Shown: positions 35,501 to 46,401 of the stretch, in pieces | How positions within the stretch are numbered: the first letter of the stretch is position 1 | How the letters are laid out: each line of letters starts with the position of its first letter | Program-made: the position numbers and the translations under genes | NCBI GenBank assembly: GCA_003254925.1 | Contig: QANZ01026765.1 | Coordinates: 1-64,000, forward strand | DNA: 64,000 bases | Reading direction: 5' to 3' | Source of the DNA: Chamaecrista fasciculata | Taxonomy: Eukaryota; Streptophyta; Magnoliopsida; Fabales; Fabaceae | The notes under the pieces: generated by a model | Database searches by the model: none | What the model was told of the DNA's origin: nothing | Seen by the model: the letters and a program-made list of their open reading frames with translations, nothing else

Positions 35501-37991
35501 ATTAGGTCAATAGAATGCCTAAGGATTTATACATTGTTCATTTGGTGATCTTGTCCCTGATTTTGGATGTATACTATATTTTTTTAGGTGAGTCATCATC
35601 CTCCTATGAGTGCCGGCCATGCTGAAAATGAGAATTTTGCATATGATGTGACTTCAAAGTTAAAAACCAAGTTTTTGGGAAACTCTCTTGATGTTTACCC
35701 TGTTGGAAGGTAACCAATAGGCTAAACTTTACACTCTTAAAAACTAATATTTCTTTTGAGAAGAATAATTGCTGGAGAATTAATTAGTTTTTTCTAGTGG
35801 GGTAGAGATCCTAACCTAGAATGTGAATATCTACCTAAATCTATGAATTTTCTATTGACAATTTCATAAAGAGACTTTGCAAACTGTTCATCAGATTCGG
35901 TTTGTATAATGTTGTACCGTTATACGATGAATGATGTTTTCTTTGATAATTTTCTTTTGACCTTTTCTGATCTCAACTGAACTCTGTTCACTGTTATGCT
36001 CTGCCGTTCTGGTATCATTTTCTAGCTATTAAGTTATCACATGTTTGTGGATCACTGTTTGCAGAACACGTGTAACACTCAAGAGGGATGGTGCAGTCTT
36101 AGATTTGGTGCCACCCCCTACAAAGGTTAACAACCTGATATTTGGCCGGACTTGGACTGATTCACCTGGTGAAATGGTAATGACTAATATGAATACTGGA
36201 GACAAAGTTGTACTATACTTTCAACCATGCGGGTGGTTTGGGTATGTAACATTCTCCTTTTTTCTTTTTTATAAATATTAACACAGCAGTTCTTCCAACA
36301 GTGCTATGCTGAACACTTTTTTTTTTTAGTGCTACTAAAGGCTTGATTTTGATGCATAAAGGAACAGAAATGATTTTGTATTCAAGGGATATGTCATCTT
36401 GTGTTCCTTCTTCACCTTATTATTCCCTATATATTCTTGGTTTCTTCTTGTCTGTTTATACAACCTGTTGTATCCCTGGTTCTGCTGAACTTGTTTCCTA
36501 ATAACCTTGTTCCACTAAAGGTTGCATATATTGCAGTGCTGGTCGCTATGAAGTTGATGGATATGTTTATAATGCTGCTGAGGAGCCTAAAATATTGATG
36601 ACTGGGAAGTGGCATGAGTCCATGAGTTATCAACCTTGTGATTTTGAAGGAGAACCTCTTCCAAACACACAATTGAAAGAGGTGAGTCTCTACAGATCTT
36701 CAGTATGACTATAAGCAATTATCAACTAGCATGGAGGCTGAAGTAAGATAACACTTTCTTTCAAAGTTTGTTTTCATTCTTGAATAGAAATTTGTTAAAA
36801 TTTTCAGAATCGTTTGTGGCATCTACTGTTCTTTCTAATGGAGCCTTTGTTGGTGCTTGTGATTCATGTTTGTGTTTGAAAAGGGAAATCAATTAAAATA
36901 CTTATGAGGGAAGTAGACATGGATATATTCAAGCATCTTTGGATTACTCGTGAGGGATTCTGTATTCCTCTGAGTGTGAAAATAGTTGATTTGACTCTAT
37001 TGAGAGGATGCAGATATTATAATTGTTGTTATTAAGAATTTGACTCGATAATCCAAGGAAAAAATATATATATATTCTTACTTTCTGAGTTGCCTCGTGG
37101 GAGCCTCATGCATTGGGCTGCCCTTTTTCTTTTTACTTTCTGAGTTGCCACATTCAAATAGCAGCAGTTTAGCCTGCTATACTGTTATGATATATTGACG
37201 GGTGGAATCAGCCATGCTTAAAAGAGACTTCTCATTGTGTAATATTTGTTGTGCAGGTTTGGCATGTTGCAGATTATCCAGAAAACGATAAATTCCAGTA
37301 TACATATTTTGCACATAAAATTAACAGCTTTGACACTGCACCTAGAAAGTTGTTAGCATCAGACTCTCGTCTACGCCCAGATAGACTTGCACTTGAGATG
37401 GGTGATCTATCAAAATCTGGTGCAGAAAAGAGCAGGTCTCGTTCCCCCTCTTTCACTTCCCTTCTTTTTCATTGCACCTGAAAAATATGTCAGAGCATTT
37501 TAGAGGCAATAGAAATATTAAATTGAGCAATCACTTTAGACGATCCAGGTGGCCTTCTGTGATTATTCATAGTACTTGAACAAACATGGGTGAGATGGAT
37601 AAAAATTGAAACAATTTGTATCATCAGTCATCACCTTAATGCCACTTTCTTGCTCTATCCATTTTTTTGGGCTTTTGGATTTCACCAGAGAAATGCTGTG
37701 AGGTTGTTTCCCAGGGTATTTATGTTGTGTTGATTCCGTTCCAGATTGGAGGAGAGGCAGCGTGCTGAAAAAAGAATAAGAGAGGGCAAGGGGCACAACT
37801 TCTCTCCCAGATGGTTCGATATAACTGAAGAAGTAACATCTACTCCTTGGGGTGATTTGGAAATCTACCAATACAATGGTAAATACACTCAACATCGGGC
37901 TGTAATAGATAACTCTACCAACACTGATGATGTTGACGTTAAATCAATTCAGTTTAGTCCATGGCAATATGAGAGTGAGTCCACAGATTGA
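32522..37991 (+). CDS. ORP3: Oxysterol-binding protein-related protein, ORP3 type
   Basis: Ten exons join in frame: 32522-32610, 33994-34087, 34609-34725, 34821-34893, 35182-35300, 35588-35709, 36065-36241, 36537-36681, 37257-37435 and 37745-37991, giving 453 residues, matching the short plant ORP3 group (about 455). It has no PH domain. The ORD lipid-binding fold spans about residues 60-420 and contains the family signature [11 protein letters not shown] (Glu163-His168), plus [15 protein letters not shown] and NKF-like [16 protein letters not shown]. Family knowledge: ORPs carry sterols and/or phosphoinositides between membranes at contact sites; Arabidopsis ORP3a is ER-linked through a WFxE-type motif and the VAP-like PVA12. 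The C-terminus ends [11 protein letters not shown]. An 8-base N gap in a poly(A) run (35373-35380) is intronic. Intron 1 is about 1.4 kb. Start: first ATG after a leader with no competing frame; [19 protein letters not shown] fits homologues. Confidence 0.95.
35373..35380. other. Assembly gap (8 N) within a poly(A) run
   Basis: Eight Ns sit inside an A-homopolymer after a C-run, in intron 5 of the ORP3 gene. Homopolymer length is probably unresolved. No coding effect. Confidence 0.95.
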
Positions 37992-39600
37992 AGTAGTTGT
38001 AATTTTATTACACTTTTTACTGATACACGGATAGAGTATGCTGTTTGCTGGCTTGTGTACATTGTATCTACAGTTCTTAATTCCACTTAAGTTGATCTTA
38101 GTATTTTACCTTAATTGATGCGGAATGCTTTGCATGGTAGTTGTAGTGACTAAAACTTGAGCCTTGTGATTCAACGGCTTCATTGTTATGTCTGTTAAGA
38201 CTAAAATAACTGATGGCCGGTTATTCTGATGGATCAATTCTGGATTTGAAACCTGTTCGTAAAGGTACTTAGCTATATGGATCCAATGGTCACTCAAAAC
38301 TAAATAGCCTCTTCAACTGGATATCTGATCCTTGTGAATTACGAAAGATCTCTTGTTGGTAGTGCCTAAAGGCTGTGCTTAGTATAACATGTGACAAGAA
38401 TCGAGGATTTCCGGTACGGCAGTAAGTGTATGTGGTTCATAAGTCATAAAGATGATTTTAGCCATGTTATCTAATATGCTGGAATGGTCTGTCTCTGTGA
38501 TCCCCCGCTATTTTAAATGGGAAACATACCCATTATCCTTGTTTTTTAAATGCTGTAATTTCTCTTTATTCAGCGACAGATTTGGAGACAACCCACCATA
38601 TCCACAGAATCAAGATGTGGAAGCTAGTAAAGAACTAAAGATATACTGATATAGGTCTAGCGGCCAGGCTTTTTTATTTTAATAATAATAATGATAATTT
38701 GTCTCGGTGTAGCGCCAGCTATTTATTTTCATTACCCAAATATCAATCACTGAATGCAGATAGAGTCGTAGAGTGAATTGATTAATTGTGATTAGGATTA
38801 ATCACATCACATGTATTGAAAGATGAAGTTAATGAGTTCAATAAAATATTGTTGCCCCACATGGAGGAAGCTGCGTATCTTAAAAGAGCAGAAATCAGTA
38901 TTCGTTCATATATGATTTTGTTTTGCTTTACTTTGCCAAGCCTGAAGAGAAGGTTTAGAGTTTGGACATAATAGAAAGGGAATCTTGCAAAAAAGAAAAG
39001 AAAAGGAAAAAAAAGGGTGCTTACTCTTGTAGTTAGGATTGGGTGAGATGAGATCTGAATGTGGCTTTCACGTCAAGTAAACTCTATTCCTTCATTATTT
39101 AGGAGAGATTGGTGATGCTGATGCGTGCTCCTCACCTATACATTTTCATATCAAACCCACACATACATATATAGCTACAACTATGAGGCATCATTAAAAA
39201 GAGACAAATTTTCTCTAATTTCATCAGCGTTATATTGTGATGTTAGTTATTTTCGAGTATTCGACCCTCCCCTCTTGTCTTTCCTGAGGTTTTAAAATAC
39301 AAACAGTTTGTTGGAGTTAATTAAAAAGTATATAAATAGATAACAAATCATTTGTTTTTAATAAAAGTGGCTTTATCTTAAAACTCTTGCTGAATGATAG
39401 TCAAATGAATGTGATAATATAACGGATTAGAGTTAGACTTTACTAAAAATCATATTTTTATTATAAGTTTTATAGTTAAAAAAAAAAGAAGCAAGGAGTG
39501 CATTTGCCAGTTAGGATTCCATGCTACGTGGCATTAAGTGCCTCTTACACTTTTTTTTAAATGCTTTGGGATAACTACGTGTGTGTATATATATATATAT
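37992..39600. other. ORP3 3' flank and gene-free interval
   Basis: This contains the 3' UTR of ORP3 and AT-rich sequence. About 38577-38649 reads after a TTTATTCAG acceptor-like site as DRFGDNPPYPQNQDVEASK to a stop, which could be an alternative terminal exon or chance. The rest shows (AT)n at about 39585-39600 and no recognisable gene. Confidence 0.45.
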
Positions 39601-39601
39601 A

Positions 39602-39783
39602 TCTTATATTATATGGCTCCACCCCCTTTTTTGGTCGTCCATGTTTAAAACTATAGTCTATGAAATTAAAAATAAGAGAAAATTTATTATTTGGTCTCTC
39701 TTTCTTTACTAAGTTAACAATTTAGTCTCTTATTTATTTTACATACATATTTGCGTGCCGGTTAGGGCGCGCAAAGCCCCTAG
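39602..39783 (+). mobile_element. Mini-Helitron-like element, copy A
   Basis: It starts with TC after A (A|TCTTATATTATATGG) and ends with CTAG before T (GCAAAGCCCCTAG|T), the A-T insertion context of Helitrons. A hairpin GCGTGCC/GGGCGCGC lies just before the end. It is 182 bp and non-coding, with no inverted termini and no target duplication, as expected. Copies: 39784-39962 and, inverted, 45121-45300. Autonomous Helitron genes are not in this window. Confidence 0.65.
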
Positions 39784-39962
39784 TTATATTATATGGCTCC
39801 ACCTTTTTCTGGTCGTCCACATTTTAAAATTATAATACAAAATTAATAATAAGAGAAAAATTATTATTTGATCACTTCTTTTTTACTGAGTTAACGATTT
39901 AGTCCCTCATTTATTTTACATACATGTTTGCGTGTCTGTTAGGTCCCACGAAGCCTGTGGTA
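39784..39962 (+). mobile_element. Mini-Helitron-like element, copy B (tandem to A, decayed 3' end)
   Basis: It abuts copy A directly: the base after CTAG begins TTATATTATATGGCTCCACC, matching the start of copy A without its first TC. The body is colinear with A (GGTCGTCCA, ATTATTTG, AGTTAACGATTTAGTC, ACATACATGTTTGCGTG), but the final hairpin and CTAG are degraded (GTCCCACGAAGCCTGTGG). A head-to-tail tandem suggests insertion next to A or rolling-circle read-through. Confidence 0.6.
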
Positions 39963-40790
39963 TCTTATATGTTTGGTCCACTCTTGTACATTGGTAGATC
40001 CGGTAGATCTTTGTCAAGGGATTAAAAGCAAACATTAAAATAACAGCCCAACATCTAATGGCCACGTGATTGCAGCAACACAACTCCTCGCTCAACCTCA
40101 ATTCTAATTCTTTCAAAAGGGTACAAGTGAAGTAACATAGTTTTGCACGTCATGTTATCCGTTCTATGAAAAAACAAAAACTGGGAATCGCAGAATTTGA
40201 CCAAGGAATTTAACTATGTAAATCATGCAGGTAATTTCAATGTAAATAATATAGCTCAAGTGAATTAATCAATCTAATAAAATTGATAGATAAATTGGTC
40301 GAATGGTAATCCTGCACATCACTCATCTCATATTCACATCACAAGCAGCCACATGATTCAAAGCAATGCACATGCCCGCATCGAATCACAACTCCATTGA
40401 TAGGAAGAAGGAGCCGGTGAAGTAGTTTTCGTAAACCTGCTATATCCGGTGTACCCCACGCCATTACCGGGAGGTCCGGTGTCAAGGCTTCAATAGTATA
40501 AAGCGTAGGGGTTTAAGCAATGCGGTTTTTAGAGGGTTTAAGCAACAATACTCGGAGAATTCAATACTGTATATATATTTTTATTTTCTTTTTCACAGAT
40601 GAAAAACCAACCAAGCCAAATTTAAATAAATGGGTAGCGTTTAGAGCCAAGTTCTCCTGCAAAATCCAATCTGGATTTGAATGAGAGATTGTTCTTCTGA
40701 CCAAAAAAAAAAAAAAAGAAGCAGAGAGAGATTGTTCTTAGGTGGTAACTAGAAAGAAAGTTAAGGCTGTTTGTTTTTTCACTTTGAATT
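39963..40790. other. Gene-free interval before the telomere-binding gene
   Basis: AT-rich sequence; no supportable gene or clear repeat. The 3' portion should contain the promoter of the telomere-binding protein gene; a CT-rich leader begins near 40770-40800. Confidence 0.4.
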
Positions 40791-40882
40791 CTCCGACAAT
40801 TCTCCGATCTCTCACATTTGTCGGAACTTCTCTCTTTCGGGTGTTAAAGATTTGATTTTTGGACGACAATCTGTTCCTAGAG
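40790..40882 (+). other. Probable 5'-UTR exon of the telomere-binding protein gene
   Basis: CT-rich leader-like sequence ends at CCTAGAG|GTGAGC (exon end 40882). A matching acceptor TATCTCAG|GCTTTC ends at 41796, so the first intron would be about 0.9 kb and the next exon 41797-41945 holds the start codons. The 5' limit is a guess. Confidence 0.5.
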
Positions 40883-41852
40883 GTGAGCATGTTGAACTTT
40901 GTTGGGTTTTATGTCACTAACATGAGCAAAGTTTCTTTTTTTTCTTTTCTTTTCTTTTATAGTTTTCATTTCCGGGGGTTATCCTTGGGATGAAACTTTC
41001 TTATTTGGAAATCATTTCCAAGTGATATGGTTTTTGGCCAGAATTCGATCTCTGATGACTTGATCTCAGATTTCTGGGTATTTCTGTTCCTGAGTCTGCA
41101 CCTTATGGTTTTTGTATGTAAACAATTCTCCTGAATTATGAGAACAAGATGAATATTAGTGGCATCTTTCATTACAAGAAAAATCACTTTGGCCTCAGGT
41201 TTTTTTTTTTTTTTTTTATAATTCCCTCAGTTTTTCTTTGTTTTCATGATCATGAACGTTCCTGGAATCTGGTTTTATATTTATTTATTTATTTATTGCC
41301 TGATCTTTCTTCTATGTCTTCCTCGTTAAGTTTTAATATGTTACTCTCTGATTTTCAGTAACTGCAGTATGGTTTTTGTTTTTGCGTATTATTTCTGTCA
41401 GCTGAATCATATTCCGATGTGTTTTCGTCTGAATTTGCTTTCTGTTTTTAATCCTCTGCGTGTTAATTTTCCTATTTCATAATAATTATATCTTCATAAC
41501 TTTCTTTTGATCAAGGTATGTAGATAGTACATACAGTGTAAGTGACAGAATTGGTTGCCTTAAGATATGAGTTGGGATTATAGGCTTGAACGAACTGTTG
41601 GGATTTTTGTTATATCAAAGAACTGTGTAAAATAGTTTTGGGATTTATTGTTTGATTGAATTGAATATAAGAGCAAATGGTTGTAAATGAGATATTTTTA
41701 AATGTAAGTTCCACTACTTTCTACCAAATCTTTTTGAGGTGCACCTACCAGATACCCACATACATAGGAGGAATTAATTTATTGTTTTTATCTCAGGCTT
41801 TCAAATAGAGAATTGGAGTGCAATTTCTTGTGCTTGATGCATCTATTCTGGC

Positions 41853-41944
41853 ATGGTTCCTAAGGTATGGTTTTGCAGAAGAGTTTAGACTATGGATTTA
41901 GTAGTTCAGATGCCAACGATGCCTCGAGCTACCAGATCAGCTAG
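41853..41944 (+). other. Upstream/overlapping short frames, possible broken original start
   Basis: Two ATGs precede the usable start. ATG 41853 opens 11 codons to a TAG at 41886. ATG 41867 opens MVLQKSLDYGF and then runs to TAG at 41942-41944. That opening matches the conserved N-terminus of this telomere-binding family (MVxQKRLxYGF), but the remaining conserved N-terminal motif (PRATRSARRR) is in another frame. See the main gene entry. Confidence 0.6.
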
Positions 41945-44485
41945 GGTAAATATTTGCTGCTTCTCATCTGGAGTTGATTACTTTTACTAATTATTTACTA
42001 ATGGCTTTCAAATATGATTGTTTTTCTTGTGTTTTCTAGAGGAGGGCAAAAATAGTGAAAGATAATCAAATGTCTGCATTTGACATGTTGGCCACCGTTG
42101 CTGGAAACTTATTGCAAGATAAAGAGATTTCGACTAATTCTAGTTGTACTTCATCAGAAAAGGATCAGTGTGGATTTGTTGTTTTAGAAAGCCAGAATAC
42201 TAATACGCCATTGAAAGCTGAGCCTTCTGATGAAGGAAGTTGTGACAGAAGATATCACTCTGATCATTCTTCACAAGCCCGTGATCAAAATATTAGTTTG
42301 ACAGAAATTGGACATCCTGAAAAGGATGATCGTTCAGGCATAGCTTCCAAATTAACCGATTTCTCATTGCCAAACGGCAAAAGCCATAATCCAATGGAAA
42401 TTTTAGTTAGTGATAATAATGTTCCTTGTAGCTCATTGTCCAGAGATTGTGACAATGTACCAGTAGATAGTAGAGATGATGACGAAAAATGTTTCAGGTT
42501 CATTGATTGTAGCACCAGAGCAAAGTCTTTTAGGTCAACAACTTGTCTAGGTGGTAGAAGAATAAGAAAATTATTGGCATCTAAATATTGGAAAGTTTCT
42601 TCAGAATTGAAAGATGATAAACTTCTTGATAGAGGTGAGTGAATACTTATGAAATTTATTGGTTCTTTTGTTTCTGTATGCCTCATGCTTCTTTGCTTGT
42701 GCACTAATCTGTTTTCATTTGAAAACATGTTAATTCAGATGGAAATTTGAAGCCAATTTACAACAGTAGGAAGAAATGTTATAAGCGCCAAAGATCTGAA
42801 ATGAATGTTCCATTCAAAAAGAGGAAGCCTTATGATTATGGATCTGTGTCAAATTCTGATGGATTTATCAAGATGCTGAGTCAAGATGCTTCTGGTTCAT
42901 CACCTATGGTTGATGGAGGTTTTCCCCTAAATGGCTTCCTCTTTTTCCAATTTCTAGATTGATTTTATTTGGCTGCAGGATTTATCGGCTTTAATAATTT
43001 ATCGCTAATCAAAATTCTATATCCTCTATGCAGACACTGGAACGTCATCCTTGAAAGCACATCAAAGCACTGGATTGCATTGTAGAGATTCACATGGTAT
43101 GAGAAGGTTGAGGAGTTCTTCTTCATATACTCTTTGACTAGAGTGGTTTCTTTAAAGGGTTTCTTAAATGAAGATGTCTTTCTTTTAATCAGTGAAGCTT
43201 AGGATCAAGTCATTTAGAGTACCAGAGCTTTTTATTGAGATTCCAGAAACTGCAACTATTGGATCCTTGAAGGTGTGATACACTTTGATTCTGGTATCTA
43301 CTTATCTAATCATATTGTTACATCTTCTCAGTGACAACATGTGATTTTTCTGCAGAGGACAGTGATGGAAGCAGTGACTTCAATCCTTGGAGGTGGATTA
43401 CATGTTGGTGTAATTCTCCAGGGGAAGAAGGTCAGAGATGACAATAAAACTCTAATTCAAACTGGAATTTATCAAGATGATGATCATCTTGATGCTCTGG
43501 GCTTTACCCTCGAACCTAATTCTCTGAAAGGTCTCCAATCGATTTGTGCTGTAGATTCCCCTCTTGTACCTAATGCTGACATGCCGAGGTAAGCACAATT
43601 TCCAAAGGGTTTGTCCTGTAATTTTTTATTCAGCATTTAAAACTGACTTCACTGCTACTACAGTTTTGACTTGGAGATAGAGGATGTGGTCATGAATTGC
43701 ATTGGATATATCTTCAATTTTAGTATGACATCAGTTTATACATTGCAGTTGTGACATGGATCTTAAGCATCAAGTAACCAGCTTATGTAAGCTTGTTGAA
43801 AGTGATCATGATTCAGCACCTCCACCTATCAGCTCACCTACTGACACAAGTATGACATATTCCAAAGCACTGGCTGAAATATCTGTAATACCAATGAACC
43901 CGAAGACAAAACAATCAGAGGCTGCGCAACGCCGCATTCGCCGGCCTTTTTCTGTCGATGAAGTTGAGGCATTGGTTCAAGCAGTTGAGAAATTGGGAAC
44001 TGGAAGGTGAGACATAATAAATTAGCCCCTCTTATTTTCTTTTTCTGTGTGAGCATATGCTGCAATTAATTATTGTAACAGACAACTAACAATCCGTTTT
44101 TGTATTGTGTCATCATTGAAAAAATAAAATATAAAAAATAGGTGGCGCGATGTCAAACTATGTGCTTTTGATAATGCAGAGCATCGGACTTACGTGGATT
44201 TGAAGGTAACAAAATGCCTTGTGAAATCACTCTCACTATTTTGTAGATATGATTTTGGGTTGCTTATAGGAGTAGGACTCAAGTCATAAAAAGGAAGGGC
44301 ATGTGACATGGGATTTTGGGAATTGGATTGTGCAGGATAAATGGAAGACACTGGTTCACACGGCAAGAATATCCCCTCAGCAAAGGAGAGGTCAGCCTGT
44401 CCCACAAGAGCTTTTGGACAGAGTCCTCACGGCCCATCATTATTGGTCGCACCACCACACTAAGCAACACGTGGCAGGTGTATGA
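41892..44485 (+). CDS. TRP1-like: Telomere-repeat-binding protein, TRP1/TRFL type
   Basis: Nine exons join in frame: 41892-41945, 42040-42634, 42739-42918, 43034-43096, 43193-43272, 43356-43588, 43749-44006, 44142-44205 and 44336-44485, giving 558 residues. Features in order: N-terminal PRATRSARRR and AFDMLATVAGNLL motifs, a basic segment (about 215-250), a ubiquitin-like domain (about 298-380, VKLRIKSFRVPELFIEIPE onward), and a C-terminal single Myb domain (about 465-525) with the telobox signature VDLKDKWKTLVHTAR and the plant Myb extension to the stop. Family knowledge: binds duplex TTTAGGG repeats through the Myb domain and acts at telomeres or telobox promoters in the nucleus. Oddity: MVLQKSLDYGF lies in a different frame (ATG 41867), so either a 1-2 base indel truncated the N-terminus by about 15 residues or the assembly has an error. 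The DNA-binding end is intact. Confidence 0.9.
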
Positions 44486-45120
44486 AATATCTGTGCTAGA
44501 AAGTAGAAACTATTGGGAGTGAAAGTGAAGCCTTTTGAGATAAGATAACAACTGAAACTGATATAGTTGTAGTATTCATTTGTAATTTGTGAATTCTGAT
44601 TGGTTGATGACGGATTGAGTAACTAGCTAAGCTAACACGCTTCATTTGATGTGATGTTGTGAGATTGTATATGTGATTATAATGAGTTAATGACACTAAT
44701 GAAATAGGTTCAACAAGGGAATCCTACTTTGCTCATCCATAACAATCATAATTGCTGGCTTTCTCTTTTATAAACATGATTTGTCAGGATTTTGATGTTT
44801 GTAATTTTGTATATGATTATTATGTCCGTTTTCACATGAAGACGCAAGAGAAAGAATCCATGGCAATCCAATCAATCCCCTCACTTCAAGTACCAAACTT
44901 TTTCTTTTAAACCAAAAAAAAAAGAGAGGAAAAAGAGAAAACCAGATGTGTTTGTCAGAATGTATTGGGCTGGCCTCACAGAGTCTATGGGTCAAGCCCT
45001 ACCCTTCACCCAGCAGATAATATATTAATATTCAAAGAATTATAATTTCGGATGAATGGATCCGAGTAGATATATATATATATATATATGTAGGGATCTA
45101 ATAAAGAAGAATATACTATA

Positions 45121-45300
45121 CTAGGGGCTTTGCGTGCCCTGACAGGCACGCAAATATGTATGTAAAATAAATAAAGGACTAAATTGTTAACTTAGTAAAG
45201 AAAGAGACACCAAATAGTAAATTTTATTTTATTTTTAATTTCATAGATTATAATTTTAAACATGGACGACCAGAAAGAGGTGGAGTCATGCAATATAAGA
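45121..45300 (-). mobile_element. Mini-Helitron-like element, copy C (inverted)
   Basis: On the minus strand it starts A|TCTTATATTGCATGACTCC and ends CCCCTAG|T. Its 3' hairpin is the best of the three: TTTGCGTGCC pairs perfectly with GGCACGCAAA around a short loop, followed by GCCCCTAG. It is 180 bp, colinear with copies A and B, and non-coding. The A/T flanks and lack of duplication fit Helitron insertion. Confidence 0.7.
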
Positions 45301-45349
45301 TTTGATGATCAAATTTGTTAAGAGTTACAAGTTTGAAGCTAGGAAAACT

Positions 45350-45740
45350 TGATTTGTGCCTCATCTCCAGGAATTAGAATAGTTTTGGCGCCTAACCACC
45401 CGCGGTAACAAATCAGAACCACAATTGTATTTACTTCGAATTCATCATATTTGCCTTATTATGTAATCTTAAACTCCTAAAGCCGAGTCTCCCTTGATCT
45501 TTAGGAGAACAAATTTTCTTCCATGAAATCAAGTGAATTTTCTTCTTATTCTCTGTCCCTCCCAGAGAAAATTTCGTGATATCTTCTTTACATCTTTATG
45601 ACATCAACCGATAAGGCCGTCATTTGCATAGAATACGCTGGAATAGCATGTAAGACAGAGTTGACTAGTGTATAGAACGACCAGTAAAGTTGAAAGTATT
45701 GGCCTTCCAACTAGATAATCTTTTCGGTGTGTTTGATTTG
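45350..45740 (-). pseudogene. Degenerate LINE reverse transcriptase fragment
   Basis: On the minus strand, fragments of the C-terminal part of a plant L1-type LINE reverse transcriptase appear in shifting frames: SWKANTFNFTGR, then LVNSVLHAIPAYSMQ, then RNFLWEG, then KKKIHLISWKKICSPKDQG and RLGFRSLRLHNKANMM. These follow the usual order of that region (fingers/thumb border, then the KDQGGLG-like motif). Several frameshifts and stops make it dead. Neither the 5' part nor a clear poly(A) end was found. Confidence 0.75.
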
Positions 45741-46401
45741 ATGGAAGCCACTCAGTGAATGATTTGTGATTGTGCTTGAAAACCTGATCGTCATCCCGAA
45801 TTGAGGATTGAGGACGCAAGATGCGGTTACGAAAGATTCGGTGCTGCGTGCTGGTCCCCGCCCATTTGACTATGACAGTATGACTATGACTCTGCATATT
45901 TACTAGTACACTATTGCACTTTCAAATATCTCAATCAATTTTTCGAGTTTTATTGCTAGAATACTCGATACCTAAAGATAAAGCCAATTATAATTCCTCT
46001 ACATTAGCTTTTTCTTCTCGTTTTTCGTTATATAAATATTACACTTTACTCGAAGCACTTCGTCGTCCTCCTCCGTCTGCCAACGCCTCTCTATACTCTC
46101 CTTTTTCCTTCCCTCAGGTATGGGGTTCAATTTATTCAACTTCTTGCTGCTTTTAATTTCACTCGTCTTTCCCCAAATTTATTGACTCCTAGGGCTTTTA
46201 GGCTCCCCAAATTTCATTCTTGCCTAATTTCTTTTTAATTATTTGGCCGCTTGATTTCAGGTCAATAATTTATAGTTACTAGTTAGTAAGTTTTGGACTC
46301 CGAATGCGAGTAGTATATTCTTATTCAATATCAGAATTCCTTTTCCATTTCAAAAAGTAAAAGGAAAGGCAAACCCTCTCAAAATCAACATTAACACCTT
46401 C

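Larger units (their letters stand above)
44486..46080. other. Gap between TRP1-like and first GRAS gene: mini-Helitron and dead LINE
   Basis: It holds the TRP1-like 3' UTR, a (TA)n run at about 45070-45090, mini-Helitron-like copy C and a degenerate LINE fragment, then a likely GRAS promoter. A thymidylate kinase gene, which I recall at this place in Arabidopsis, is not here. Confidence 0.5.
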
